DNA of 64,000 nt from UBA4416 sp964543545 (GCA_964543545.1 CAZIYT010000002.1:992001-1056000); one strand, 5' to 3'. Numbered from the stretch's first letter, positions 18,098 through 26,623 are shown. A program made the numbers and translations. The notes: generated from the sequence alone by a model not told the origin.

Positions 18098-18169
18098 CTT
18101 GCCTTAAAATTACGCTCAAAAAGAATGAGATGACCGGGGGCCTGCAGGCAGTTAATAACAGAAGCCTGT

Positions 18170-18817
18170 TTAAACCTTACCCGGAGCGGTTTCCTCGTTA
18201 TGGTAGTGCTTCGAGAATTTGGTGATGATGCGGTAGGCAATGTAGGCGAAGATCGGGGCGGCAATCACATCGTAGCTGTAATGCACATGCTGCATCACAA
18301 CACCTACCGAAACAGCAATGGCTGCCACTAGGAACACGTATTTCAGCACTTTATCCGTTGTAAAGAAAAAGAACAGGAACAGGGTTGCTGCATGTCCGCT
18401 GAAAAACAGGTCTTTCAGGTTTTGGTTTCCTGCATAAAACGTATGCGTGAGTAAGCCATCGCGCAAAGGAATAATAGACGTAGGCGGCTCTAAGGGTATG
18501 AAAAACAAGGTGATAATCCGCAGCATGGTGAGCGATCCATACATCTGGATCAGGTGCAAAAAGCGGTAAGGCGACCAAAACGCATATACCAAAGCAATAA
18601 TAGCCGTGGAATAGGTCACAAAAAAAATGAAGTCGGAGACGTCGCGTGGCTTGATGAAATTAAGAATGGGATCGTAGAAGGAATGGCCCTGGCGGGTTTC
18701 GATGTATGCCAGCAGGGCGGCAAAACCTGTAAGAATTACGGACAGGACAATGATAGATGTAAAAAAGCGGTTCCTGAAGTAGGGATTTGACAGGGCTATT
18801 TTCCAGTTATACATCAT
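18170..18817 (-). CDS. PAP2 / sphingomyelin-synthase-like membrane phosphatase
   Basis: A 215-residue membrane protein with about six transmembrane segments. The motifs DLFFSGHAATLF (about residue 140) and HYSYDVIAAP (about residue 184) are the two histidine motifs of the sphingomyelin synthase/PAP2_C branch of the phosphatidic acid phosphatase family; the first His is the acid-base residue and the second the nucleophile. The substrate may be a lipid phosphate or an inositol or ceramide phospholipid; several Bacteroidota make sphingolipids, but no other sphingolipid gene is visible here. The spacing to the NlpC/P60 gene is 72 to 90 bases. Confidence 0.85.
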   Translation of the reverse strand: MMYNWKIALSNPYFRNRFFTSIIVLSVILTGFAALLAYIETRQGHSFYDPILNFIKPRDVSDFIFFVTYSTAIIALVYAFWSPYRFLHLIQMYGSLTMLRIITLFFIPLEPPTSIIPLRDGLLTHTFYAGNQNLKDLFFSGHAATLFLFFFFTTDKVLKYVFLVAAIAVSVGVVMQHVHYSYDVIAAPIFAYIAYRIITKFSKHYHNEETAPGKV

Positions 18818-18880
18818 GTTAGCACAATATTAAGGATTTTGGAGGCAGGGAATTCTTAAAAATTGCAAAGGTTACGAACA

Positions 18881-18914
18881 AAACAGGCCGGAAAACATAT
18901 TTCCCGGCCTGTTT
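18881..18914 (-). terminator. Hairpin terminator after lipoprotein gene
   Basis: Stem AAACAGGCCGG/CCGGCCTGTTT with an A/T-rich loop, 28 bases past the stop of the minus-strand lipoprotein gene at 18942. The T-run on the minus strand is short. Confidence 0.65.
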
Positions 18915-18941
18915 CGAAACTTTAAAAAAACCAATGATGAA

Positions 18942-19790
18942 TCAGGGAAGAGTGATCGGATAGGTATTTCCGTTGATGGTGACCGTCGCCAGGTCATCGC
19001 AGCTGCCATTACCGTAATCCAGGTAGCGGGTGGCTTTTCCGGAAGGCGTATGGGCAATGGTGCCGGCAGTGAAATAGCGGCGGCATCCGGGAGCCATGTT
19101 CCTGATCAGCGGGCTGGTAATAGTCGACTGGAAAGAGCCGCCGCCCGAAGTGGTTCCGCTGGCGCTTCCCGTAATCGCATACATATCGTCCTGCCAGCTC
19201 AGGGTAGCTTCGCCGGCTGTCCATTCGCGCTGACGGGTGCTCTGCCAGGTAATGGTTCCGCCATTGTTGGCTCTCAGGATCTGTAGGTTGGCCTGGATGC
19301 TGTATACCAAATGACCTGCTGCATTATGACCGTTGTTGGTAATCGTCTTGGAGCCTGTGACCTGGTTGTCGTTCACAAAATAATTTTGTGGCGTGACGGT
19401 AATAACGGTAAGCGAGTCCCTGTAACGACCTGTGAAGTTGAGGATGAGGGCACCCCTGCGGTATCTTCCGTCATTACCCAGGCAATTGCTGCTTCCGAAG
19501 TTAACGGTGACGGTTTTGGCGGCTGCCAGCGTGTCGAAGGTTAAGGTGGCGCAATTGCTGAGAATAGCTGTGCTGTTGGTCGTGCGGAAGCTGCTGACAT
19601 TGTTGGTCCGGCCTGCCTCGTCGGCAATACTGGTCATATCATTTACAATGGAGGACGCCAGGGACTGTTCTGCTGCTGAGCTTGTGTCGCTATCCGTTTC
19701 TTCCTTCTCTTTCTTTTTGCAGGAAGAGAAAAGACCTGTAAAGACTACCGAGAAGAGGATAATTGCGAGGGAGATGTGTTTAGTTTTCAT
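18942..19790 (-). CDS. Hypothetical lipoprotein, paralogue of the gene at 46182
   Basis: A 282-residue protein with a lipoprotein signal (FTGLFSSCKKKEKEE) and a mostly beta body. It shares a recognisable pattern with the lipoprotein at 46182-47006: a Cys-Gly-Asp-Gly-Arg segment (NCLGNDGRYRRG here), then NFTGRYRDSL, ITSPLIRNMAPGCRRY, and a C-terminal DYGNGSCDDLATVTINGN. Three or four Cys at matching places suggest disulfides. The function is unknown; I recall similar proteins from many Bacteroidota but not a named domain. It is monocistronic, with its own terminator. Confidence 0.8.
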   Translation of the reverse strand: MKTKHISLAIILFSVVFTGLFSSCKKKEKEETDSDTSSAAEQSLASSIVNDMTSIADEAGRTNNVSSFRTTNSTAILSNCATLTFDTLAAAKTVTVNFGSSNCLGNDGRYRRGALILNFTGRYRDSLTVITVTPQNYFVNDNQVTGSKTITNNGHNAAGHLVYSIQANLQILRANNGGTITWQSTRQREWTAGEATLSWQDDMYAITGSASGTTSGGGSFQSTITSPLIRNMAPGCRRYFTAGTIAHTPSGKATRYLDYGNGSCDDLATVTINGNTYPITLP

Positions 19791-19967
19791 GAGCTTTCTT
19801 TTTTATCGGGTTTCTGGTTTCTATGACCCGGCAAAAAGAACAAGGTTTAATACCTCCTGAAAAACTTCCGGAAAAAAGACGCATTCAGGAGCCCCTCACA
19901 TTACCGGGAATGCCCGTTGTACCTGCATTCTACGCAGGTTCCAGCCACTCTAAAAATAAATACGGTT

Positions 19968-20441
19968 TTATTTGACAAAGCTTCCGCAACCCGTATAGAG
20001 CTTGCCGTTGTAAACCAGCTTCACATAACGGCTTTCTTTTTCGCCGGCCATGTTGGTGCAGGGTTTGTTTTGAATCGTGATGCAATCCACCACACTTGAG
20101 CCGATGTCTATTTTCAGATCTGTTGGTTGATCGAGGTCGATATTTTTACGTTTCACCGTAATTTTATCCGTTCCCTGGTCTGCCACGATGAAGATCCTGT
20201 CTGTATAAAATTCGGCCGTCCAGCCGGGCTCCGAGCCGCTTGCTTTGAATAGCAGTTGGGCTGTTCCTTCCTCCTTCATATTCGCCAATTCTTCCACCGC
20301 ATCCATTTTGGAAAGGGAAATGTTGACATCGGAAACCGTGTCTTCACCCTGCGTGATGGTTTTTTCGCCATTGGAATTCACCTGTGTGCAGGAAGCCAAC
20401 AATAACAGGGAAGCAAAACAAGGAAGGATAATTTTTTTCAT
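19968..20441 (-). CDS. COG3650-like small lipoprotein
   Basis: A lipoprotein of about 157 residues, starting at ATG 20441 (MKKIILPCF; an earlier in-frame ATG at 20489 lies beyond a plausible leader). The signal ends LLLLASC. The C-terminal domain has FKASGSEPGWTAEFY, an internal Cys in CTNMAGEKESRY and the final YNGKLYTGCGSF; the order GxEPGW ... C..M ... Y.GCG matches the uncharacterised COG3650 family. The two Cys probably form a disulfide. Divergent from marC, with a 93-bp shared promoter region. Confidence 0.75.
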   Translation of the reverse strand: MKKIILPCFASLLLLASCTQVNSNGEKTITQGEDTVSDVNISLSKMDAVEELANMKEEGTAQLLFKASGSEPGWTAEFYTDRIFIVADQGTDKITVKRKNIDLDQPTDLKIDIGSSVVDCITIQNKPCTNMAGEKESRYVKLVYNGKLYTGCGSFVK

Positions 20442-20511
20442 GATTCTGGTAGGATTTGAGAATACAAGATATGTAATTATTTGGCACAAACATTTATTGC
20501 AGGTTTAATTA

Positions 20512-20519
20512 TACCTTTG
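20512..20519 (+). promoter_or_regulatory. TACCTTTG -7 promoter element for marC
   Basis: Exact TAnnTTTG match, 15 bases before ATG 20535. It lies downstream of an earlier possible start at 20481 and therefore favours 20535. Confidence 0.6.
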
Positions 20520-20534
20520 CAGAAAATAAACCTT

Positions 20535-21110
20535 ATGGATTTGAAATTTGATATCATCGAGATCCTGAAAGTGACTATGGTGCTGTTTGCCGTGATCGAT
20601 GTGATCGGTTCTATTCCTATTATTATCAGCCTGAAGCAAAAAACCGGCGGTATCAATGCAGGCAAAGCCTCGCTGGTGTCTTTCGGCATCATGATCGTTT
20701 TCCTCTTCATCGGGCAAAGCATCCTCAGCATCATCGGCATCAGCATCGGCGATTTTGCCATTGCGGGCTCTTTCCTCATTTTCATCGTTGCCTTCGAAAT
20801 GATCCTGGGGATCCAGATCTCCAAGGATACCATGCCGGCTACAGCGTCGGTTATTCCCCTCGCTTTTCCTTTGATTGCCGGCACGGGTACGCTCACCACC
20901 CTATTATCCATCAGGGCCGAATACAACATTGTTTCCATCGTGATTGCCATTATCCTCAATGTCATTATCGTGTATGTCGTGCTGCGCAACCTGAATCGTC
21001 TCGAGCGCCTGCTGGGTGCGGGCGGCATCGCTATCCTCAAAAAAGTGTTTGGCATTATCCTGCTGGCGCTGGCCATTAAGCTCTTCCGGAGCAATATCTC
21101 AGGACTGTAA
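20535..21110 (+). CDS. marC: MarC-family integral membrane protein
   Basis: A 191-residue membrane protein with six hydrophobic segments and the MarC-family signature parts FAVIDVIGSIPIIISL near the N-terminus, FEMILGIQIS in the middle and PLAFPLIAGTGTLTTLLSI after it. MarC was once thought to be an antibiotic-efflux protein, but that was not borne out, and the transport function is unknown. The start at 20535 follows from the promoter at 20512-20519; the longer reading from 20481 would precede the transcription start. It is divergent from the COG3650-like gene and ends before a bidirectional terminator. Confidence 0.9.
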   Translation: MDLKFDIIEILKVTMVLFAVIDVIGSIPIIISLKQKTGGINAGKASLVSFGIMIVFLFIGQSILSIIGISIGDFAIAGSFLIFIVAFEMILGIQISKDTMPATASVIPLAFPLIAGTGTLTTLLSIRAEYNIVSIVIAIILNVIIVYVVLRNLNRLERLLGAGGIAILKKVFGIILLALAIKLFRSNISGL

Positions 21111-21210
21111 CTTTTCAATCAGCTCTTGTGCCCTGCTCCCTATTGTTGCGAGGTATCGCGGCAATTGGGAAAAGCCAATCGTTAATCACGAACCTGCCGT
21201 GAACATCATT

Positions 21211-21247
21211 AAAAAAGCCCCTCACGTGCGTGAGAGGCTTTTCTGTT
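21211..21247. terminator. Bidirectional terminator between convergent genes
   Basis: Stem AAGCC-c-CTCACG / CGTGAG-a-GGCTT with A-run on the left and T-run on the right. It serves marC on the plus strand and the small lipoprotein gene on the minus strand. Confidence 0.8.
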
Positions 21248-21264
21248 TTCAGACAAGCTGAAAA

Positions 21265-21534
21265 TTATTTCTTTTTACCACCTTTAGAAGCTGCAGCTAA
21301 AGAGTCAGCCATTTTGATAGAGTCAGCTTTAGCAGCTTCAGCAGCAGCCTGAGCAGCAGCAGCAGCTTCTACTTCAGCAACTTTAGCTAAAGAATCAGCA
21401 GCAGCTTGTTCAACTGCAGCGATAGAGTCAGCCTTAGCTTTTTCACGAGCTTCGATCTCTTCTTTAGATGGACCACAAGATACGAATGCAGCTGATAAAG
21501 CAGCTACAGCAACGATTGATAATACTTTTTTCAT
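21265..21534 (-). CDS. Small Ala/Lys/Glu-rich lipoprotein
   Basis: An 89-residue protein with a lipoprotein signal (VLSIVAVAALSAAFVSC) and a low-complexity helical body: repeated KADSIAAVEQAA and DSLAK units with no Pro, ending in KGGKKK. Codon use is strongly repetitive (GCAGC, GCTTC words), as in highly expressed small envelope proteins. The start at 21534 is set by the signal peptide and by the -7 element at 21566-21573, which excludes the ATG at 21591. It may be a structural outer-membrane or periplasmic spacer similar in design to Lpp; that is inference. Confidence 0.8.
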   Translation of the reverse strand: MKKVLSIVAVAALSAAFVSCGPSKEEIEAREKAKADSIAAVEQAAADSLAKVAEVEAAAAAQAAAEAAKADSIKMADSLAAASKGGKKK

Positions 21535-21565
21535 TTTGTTAGTTTTAGTTTTATTAATTTGGTTG

Positions 21566-21573
21566 CAAAAATA
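21566..21573 (-). promoter_or_regulatory. -7 promoter element for small lipoprotein gene
   Basis: CAAAAATA on the plus strand reads TATTTTTG on the minus strand, an exact TAnnTTTG match 31 bases before ATG 21534. Confidence 0.6.
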
Positions 21574-21659
21574 CACGTTTTTTTTATCCAACGTTAAAAA
21601 ATCAAAAAAAATCCAAATTATTTTTAAATGCCTGAAAATGATATCCTGAGATGAATGCT

Positions 21660-21667
21660 TACCTTTG
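21660..21667 (+). promoter_or_regulatory. TACCTTTG -7 promoter element for pyrD
   Basis: Exact TAnnTTTG match ending five bases before ATG 21673. Transcription would start at or within a base or two of that ATG, so the earlier ATG 21655 cannot be used from this promoter. Confidence 0.6.
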
Positions 21668-21672
21668 TAAAT

Positions 21673-22710
21673 ATGTATAAATCCTTCCTGAAACCTTATT
21701 TATTTAAGTTAGACCCCGAAAAAGCGCATTACCTCACCTTCGACCTCCTCAAAACCGGTCTGAGAAACGGCTTAGGTCGGGCTATTTTTAAGTCAGCCTA
21801 TAAGTATGAGCATCCCCGCCTGGAACGGAAGCTTTTCGGACTGACCTTCAAAAATCCGGTAGGCCTGGCTGCCGGCCTCGACAAGGATGCCAAAGTGTTT
21901 AATGAGCTGGCCAACCTGGGATTCGGCTTTATTGAGATCGGGACGCTTACCCCGAAACCTCAGCCCGGAAATGAGAAACCACGCCTGTTCAGGCTCCCGA
22001 AAGATAGCGCCATCATTAACCGCATGGGCTTTAATAATGAAGGGGTGGATGAAGCGGTAAAACGCCTCAGGGACAAAAAAACCAATGTGATTATCGGTGG
22101 AAATATCGGTAAAAATAAGGTGACGCCAAACGAGAATGCCATCAGGGATTACGAGTACTGCTTCAATGCGCTGTTCGACGTGGTGGACTATTTTGTGGTG
22201 AATGTGAGCTCGCCCAATACACCGAATCTCCGGGAATTACAGGATAAAGAGCCTCTGACGGCCCTGCTGAACCACCTGCAGGCCATCAACGCCTCCAAAC
22301 CGAAACGTAAGCCCCTGTTGCTGAAAATAGCACCGGACCTCACCAACTCCCAGTTGGATGATATTATTGACATTGTGGCTTCCACAAAGATAGATGGCAT
22401 TGTGGCCACCAACACCACCATTGCGCGCGAACCGCTCAGCTACCCGAAACCGGAAGTGGATGCCATCGGCATGGGCGGCCTCAGCGGAAAACCGCTCAGC
22501 AAGCGTAGCACGGAAGTGATTGCGTATTTAAAGACCAAATCCAACAATGCCTTCCCGGTAATCGGTGTGGGCGGTATCCACAGTGCGGAAGATGCCCTCG
22601 AAAAGCTCAAGGCCGGCGCCGACCTGATCCAGCTCTACACGGGCTTTATTTATGAAGGGCCGGGATTGATCAAAGCCATCAACAAATCCATCGTAAAGCA
22701 TAATTTATAA
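21673..22710 (+). CDS. pyrD: Quinone-dependent dihydroorotate dehydrogenase (class 2)
   Basis: This FMN enzyme oxidises dihydroorotate to orotate in pyrimidine synthesis and passes electrons to the membrane quinone pool. The 345 residues have the class 2 N-terminal helical membrane extension (KSFLKPYLFKLDPEKAHYL). Later motifs are NPVGLAAGLDKDA, the FMN-binding NVSSPNTPNLRELQ with the class 2 catalytic Ser, ATNTTIAREP and the phosphate-binding GVGGIHSAEDALEKL. Start 21673 is chosen from the promoter position. DUF4259 and HMG-CoA lyase genes follow at 9- and 10-base spacing and look co-transcribed. Confidence 0.96.
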   Translation: MYKSFLKPYLFKLDPEKAHYLTFDLLKTGLRNGLGRAIFKSAYKYEHPRLERKLFGLTFKNPVGLAAGLDKDAKVFNELANLGFGFIEIGTLTPKPQPGNEKPRLFRLPKDSAIINRMGFNNEGVDEAVKRLRDKKTNVIIGGNIGKNKVTPNENAIRDYEYCFNALFDVVDYFVVNVSSPNTPNLRELQDKEPLTALLNHLQAINASKPKRKPLLLKIAPDLTNSQLDDIIDIVASTKIDGIVATNTTIAREPLSYPKPEVDAIGMGGLSGKPLSKRSTEVIAYLKTKSNNAFPVIGVGGIHSAEDALEKLKAGADLIQLYTGFIYEGPGLIKAINKSIVKHNL

Positions 22711-22719
22711 GACTACATT

Positions 22720-23121
22720 ATGGGAGCCTGGGATTACGGAATTTTTGACGACGACACGGCACTGGACCTCTCCTGTGAGCTCCGGGAAACGCCGGATCCG
22801 GAAACATTTTTCAAGGTCGCTTTTGAAACGGCTATACATGCCGAATACCTTGACTATGATGAATGCCACGCCGTGACAGTGTCGGCAGCCTATATCGATC
22901 ATCTCTTAAACGGAACGCCGTATAACGATGAAGAAAACATGAGCCATTTTAAAACAAAATTCCCCGGTCTGCTGTTGATTGATCTGAAGCCATTAGCGGT
23001 ATCGGCGCTCGGGGTTGTGATCGGTGAGACATCGGAATTGCAGGAGCTTTGGGCGGAAAATGAAGAGCTATACCCCAAATGGAAAGAAAACATTCAATCT
23101 CTTATCGGCAGGTTGAGCTAA
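22720..23121 (+). CDS. DUF4259 domain protein
   Basis: A 133-residue cytoplasmic protein beginning MGAWDYGIFDDDTALDL, the diagnostic start of DUF4259, in which Trp4 and the FDDD run are conserved. The rest is helical and acidic. The function of the family is unknown; related short proteins occur singly in many bacteria, sometimes near immunity-type genes. Here it sits between pyrD and the HMG-CoA lyase gene with about 10 bases on each side, so it is probably translated from the same message. Confidence 0.9.
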   Translation: MGAWDYGIFDDDTALDLSCELRETPDPETFFKVAFETAIHAEYLDYDECHAVTVSAAYIDHLLNGTPYNDEENMSHFKTKFPGLLLIDLKPLAVSALGVVIGETSELQELWAENEELYPKWKENIQSLIGRLS

Positions 23122-23131
23122 TATACGATTT

Positions 23132-23986
23132 ATGAAAATTATAGAATGTCCCCGCGATGCCATGCAAGGCATTAAAGAATTTATCCCGACCCAGACAAAG
23201 GTAAATTACATCAATTCCTTACTGAAAGTGGGTTTCGATACCATTGATTTCGGAAGCTTCGTCTCTCCCAAAGCCATCCCGCAGATGCAGGATACGGCCG
23301 AGGTATTAAGGCAGCTTGACCTGGGCTCTTCAAAAAGCAAGTTGCTGGCCATTGTAGCCAATACGCGCGGTGCCGGGCAGGCCTGCGAGTTCGGTGAGAT
23401 CCGCTACCTGGGCTTCCCCTTCTCTATTTCAGAAACCTTCCAGCAACGCAATGCCAATTCGAGCATTGCCGAATCGCTGGTGCGCGTGGAGGAGATCCAG
23501 AACCTGTGCATGAAGCACAACAAGGAGCTGGTGGTATACATCTCGATGGCTTTCGGCAACCCCTACGGCGATGTATGGAACAGCGATATCGTGATCAACT
23601 GGACCAAAAAGCTGAGCGACATGGGCATTAAGATCATTGCCCTCTCCGATACCGTCGGCGTTTCGGACAAAGAGAATATCCATTACCTGTTTTCGAATAT
23701 CATTCCCGAATTCAAAGGTGTGGAAATAGGCGCCCACCTGCACTCCACCAAAGAAAAGGCTCTCGAAAAAATAGAGGCTGCCTACAAAAGCGGCTGTCAG
23801 CGCTTTGATGTGGCCATTCACGGCTTCGGCGGCTGCCCGATGGCTAAGGACGACCTTACCGGAAACCTGGCTACCGAAGACCTCGAGCTGTTTTTCGATA
23901 CCAACAACATTCCTTTAAACCTCAACAAAGAGCTCTTACAAAAGGCTTATGTGGAAAGCTGGGATGTGTTTAACAGGTACCATTAA
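23132..23986 (+). CDS. mvaB: Hydroxymethylglutaryl-CoA lyase
   Basis: A DRE-TIM metallolyase of 284 residues that splits HMG-CoA into acetoacetate and acetyl-CoA, the last step of leucine breakdown. ECPRDAMQG at residues 5-13 holds the catalytic Arg-Asp pair that binds the metal; HLHSTKEKALEK supplies the metal-binding His residues, and GFGGCPMAKDDLTGN is the lyase signature with the active-site Cys loop. It ends at a bidirectional terminator. Other leucine-degradation genes are not in the window. Confidence 0.94.
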   Translation: MKIIECPRDAMQGIKEFIPTQTKVNYINSLLKVGFDTIDFGSFVSPKAIPQMQDTAEVLRQLDLGSSKSKLLAIVANTRGAGQACEFGEIRYLGFPFSISETFQQRNANSSIAESLVRVEEIQNLCMKHNKELVVYISMAFGNPYGDVWNSDIVINWTKKLSDMGIKIIALSDTVGVSDKENIHYLFSNIIPEFKGVEIGAHLHSTKEKALEKIEAAYKSGCQRFDVAIHGFGGCPMAKDDLTGNLATEDLELFFDTNNIPLNLNKELLQKAYVESWDVFNRYH

Positions 23987-23987
23987 G

Positions 23988-24010
23988 AGAAAAAGCCTTC
24001 CGGCTTTTCC
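23988..24010. terminator. Bidirectional terminator, convergent genes
   Basis: Stem AAAAGCC-ttcc-GGCTTTT directly after the HMG-CoA lyase stop and next to the end of the minus-strand gene at 24012. Confidence 0.75.
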
Positions 24011-24011
24011 C

Positions 24012-24734
24012 TTACTGTTTCTTATAGGCTTCGATCAGGAGATTATCAAAATAGGCCGAAGGATTTTTGCTGATTTCTAATTCCTGCGCTGTTAACTTGT
24101 CTTTTTTCGACAGTTTATAGAAGCCGGAACCATTTACGTAATAGTATTTTTCTCCCCGCTGAGTGGTCACACTGATCGTGTTTACCTGCCCATTGGCCAC
24201 ATACCAGTAATTTTCCTGCTCTGTGCTTAGGTTTTTCCTTTCCTGCCGGTAAATGAATTTATGGAAGTAGACTCCTCTTTCCGGGTTGTATAACACATAG
24301 CTTTTGAGAACGGGCGTACCGCTAACCGCCGTGCCTGTATCTTCAAGCGCCACATAAATATCCCTGCTCAGGTGCTTATAGCGTGTTCTGTCTTTGCCGC
24401 TTTTCCCGTGTATGGTTTCACTCGGCACATAGGTTTCCGAAGACATCTGATAGGTAAATACCTGAGCCACGATCGTATCCTGATTGGCGGAGAGCTTAAT
24501 ATCCATGTAGCTCTTATGGTCCGCATCCAGGTCGCTGTCGGTTCCCGTAAAGATATAGCCGCTATGACTTTTTTTATAAAAAAACCGGTTCTGAGTTTCC
24601 TCTACATGCTTAGCTGCCTTATTAAAGGCTACTTTGCTTGCAATAGCCTTATCCAGCCCCCTCAACAATTGAGCCTTAGCCTCAACCGGGCCAAGAAGGG
24701 AAAGGAGTAGTACGGTTGCAGCGGCGGCTCTCAT
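24012..24734 (-). CDS. Unknown secreted protein coupled to WG-repeat gene
   Basis: I do not recognise this 240-residue protein. It has a signal peptide (ATVLLLSLLGPVEAKAQ) and no membrane segment, with a beta-rich body containing FFYKKSHSGYIFTGTDSD and a Tyr-rich KYYYVNGSGFYKLSKKD stretch; the last 30 residues are helical. Its ATG overlaps the stop of the WG-repeat gene by one base (TAATG), which implies translational coupling. A periplasmic or surface partner of the WG-repeat protein is plausible but unproven. Confidence 0.8.
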   Translation of the reverse strand: MRAAAATVLLLSLLGPVEAKAQLLRGLDKAIASKVAFNKAAKHVEETQNRFFYKKSHSGYIFTGTDSDLDADHKSYMDIKLSANQDTIVAQVFTYQMSSETYVPSETIHGKSGKDRTRYKHLSRDIYVALEDTGTAVSGTPVLKSYVLYNPERGVYFHKFIYRQERKNLSTEQENYWYVANGQVNTISVTTQRGEKYYYVNGSGFYKLSKKDKLTAQELEISKNPSAYFDNLLIEAYKKQ

Positions 24735-25849
24735 TATTTACTCTCCGTTTTTTCGCCACTTTTATTAATGTAGAAAGTGTTCCAGCTAAAGCCGTCCGGC
24801 TCGAGGATGCTCACCTCAGCCCTATCCGAATAAAAAGGCTTTACCCTGTCGTATTTGAAAGGAATGACTTCTTTCCCTGCCAGGTCGATGTATCCCCATT
24901 TATCGTTTAGCTTGGCTCCTGTGACACCGTTTTTAAACTCATAAAGAACGTCTTCATACGTAAATGGAATCATTTCCTTCCCTTCGATAGTTACAAAGCC
25001 CCATTTTTTATTGAGCTCAGCCGCAAAAATGGATTGATTTGTACTATTCAACAGATCCGAGATATTATCGTATTTGCATGGAATCACTTCTTTTCCGATA
25101 CGGTTCACATATCCGAATTTTTTATCCTTTTCGGCTTTGGCAAAATTCCCGGAATTGAATGCCTGGATGAAATCGTATTCTGCCGGCACAACCTCTACTC
25201 CTGCTTTATTGATATAGCCTTGTTTTCCCTTGTTAGATATCACATGGCACAGGTCACCGTTATATGAGTCGATCTCGCGGTATTTGATAGGCGTTACCTC
25301 TTTCCCGGTATTATCAAACAGGCCATAGTCGGAAGTATATTTTCCATCAACAGGCGCTGTTTTCACATTTACCTTATAAAAGGTTTTATCAAAAGCCTCT
25401 ACGTCGTTGTATTTAACAGGAATAACTTCCTTGCCCAGCTTATTGACGATGCCGTATAATCCGTTTAGTTTTGCAAAATACAGATCGTTGAAAGAAATGA
25501 TCAGTTTTTCATATTTCGGCTCAATTAAAAGCTTACCTGTCTTATCGACCAAGCCATACTTATTCTCTGCCTTTACTACCGAAACGCCATCCACAAAATT
25601 GTTGATGTCGTCGTATTTGGCGGGAACAACTTCCTTGCCCATTTTATCAACTACGCCGTATTTAAAATTAAGCTGTACAACAGCCATGTCGTTTTTGTAG
25701 CTCCGGATAGCATCGTATTTGGGCTCTACCACAACCTGTCCTGTGGCGGACTTAAGCCCCCATTTGGCATTGTTTAAATCCTGGAATGGTTTCAGCGACT
25801 GGCCAAACGATTGGCATACAGCAAAACATAAAATTAACGCGATTCTCAT
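24734..25849 (-). CDS. WG-repeat secreted protein
   Basis: A 371-residue protein with a signal peptide (ALILCFAVCQSFGQ) and about ten WG repeats (PF14903) of roughly 33 residues. The units follow the pattern W/YG-L/V-V-D/N-xx-GKEV-I/V-PxKYDDI, for example YGVVDKMGKEVVPAKYDDI near residue 64. WG repeats form a beta-propeller-like or solenoid scaffold, often found in secreted or surface proteins of Bacteroidota, with no enzymatic role known. It is the first gene of a coupled pair with the unknown secreted protein at 24012. Confidence 0.93.
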   Translation of the reverse strand: MRIALILCFAVCQSFGQSLKPFQDLNNAKWGLKSATGQVVVEPKYDAIRSYKNDMAVVQLNFKYGVVDKMGKEVVPAKYDDINNFVDGVSVVKAENKYGLVDKTGKLLIEPKYEKLIISFNDLYFAKLNGLYGIVNKLGKEVIPVKYNDVEAFDKTFYKVNVKTAPVDGKYTSDYGLFDNTGKEVTPIKYREIDSYNGDLCHVISNKGKQGYINKAGVEVVPAEYDFIQAFNSGNFAKAEKDKKFGYVNRIGKEVIPCKYDNISDLLNSTNQSIFAAELNKKWGFVTIEGKEMIPFTYEDVLYEFKNGVTGAKLNDKWGYIDLAGKEVIPFKYDRVKPFYSDRAEVSILEPDGFSWNTFYINKSGEKTESK

Positions 25850-26032
25850 AGTTTATTTTTTAGATGGTTTTAAAATCGAGTTGAAATTACAGAATTTGGC
25901 AATAGGGGAAAGCGGAAACAGACACTTTCCGGATTTGAATTAGTATTCGCTAAAGAATGATGAGTATCCGACCGGATCCTGCATCAATTGCCCCTGGTTC
26001 AGAAAGCTATTACAAGTAAAGAGGCTATGCTT

Positions 26033-26563
26033 TCAACGTGTTCTCAGCATTTCCCAAAGGACAATTCCCACGGATACAGCCACATTCAACGAGTGCTTGG
26101 TGCCGAATTGCGGGATCTCGATGCAGGCATCGCTCCGGTCGATTACTTCCTGCTCCACACCATACACTTCATTACCGGCGATCAGCGCCAGTGGCTTCGC
26201 CGGTTTTTCAAAGCGGTTGAGCATCACCGAGTGCTTAGCCTGCTCTACTGCGGCAATGAAATAATCCTGCTTCCGTAATTCGTCAATGGCTTCGCCGGTG
26301 CTTTTAAAATATTTCCAGCTGACGGTTTGCGTAGCGCCAAGCGCCGTTTTTTCGATGTCTTTGTGAGGAGGCACTCCCGTAACACCACAGAGGTAAACCG
26401 CTTCTATTAAAAAGGAATCGGCGGTGCGAAACACGGAACCCACATTATTAAGGCTTCTCACGTTATCAAGCACCAGGATGATCCTGTTCTTTTCCGACTT
26501 TTTAAATTCGGCCTGGTTCATGCGCCCCAGGTCGTCCATGCTCAGCTTCTGGTGTTTGCTCAT
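26033..26563 (-). CDS. SpoU/TrmH-family RNA 2'-O-methyltransferase
   Basis: A 176-residue SPOUT-class methyltransferase that transfers a methyl group from S-adenosylmethionine to a ribose 2'-O in tRNA or rRNA. All three SpoU motifs are present: motif 1 LDNVRSLNNVGSVFRTAD at about 32-49 with the catalytic Arg, motif 2 LALIAGNEVYGV at about 128, and motif 3 IPQFGTKHSLNVAVSVGI at about 150, forming the knot. No N-terminal RNA-binding domain is present, so it is of the short type; the exact target base is not readable. It lies 60 bases behind sprA. Confidence 0.92.
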   Translation of the reverse strand: MSKHQKLSMDDLGRMNQAEFKKSEKNRIILVLDNVRSLNNVGSVFRTADSFLIEAVYLCGVTGVPPHKDIEKTALGATQTVSWKYFKSTGEAIDELRKQDYFIAAVEQAKHSVMLNRFEKPAKPLALIAGNEVYGVEQEVIDRSDACIEIPQFGTKHSLNVAVSVGIVLWEMLRTR

Positions 26564-26623
26564 GATTGCAGCCTTATTCCCGTTTTTAAGAAATTTTAAA
26601 TCAGTATGTCCAATATATTCCTC

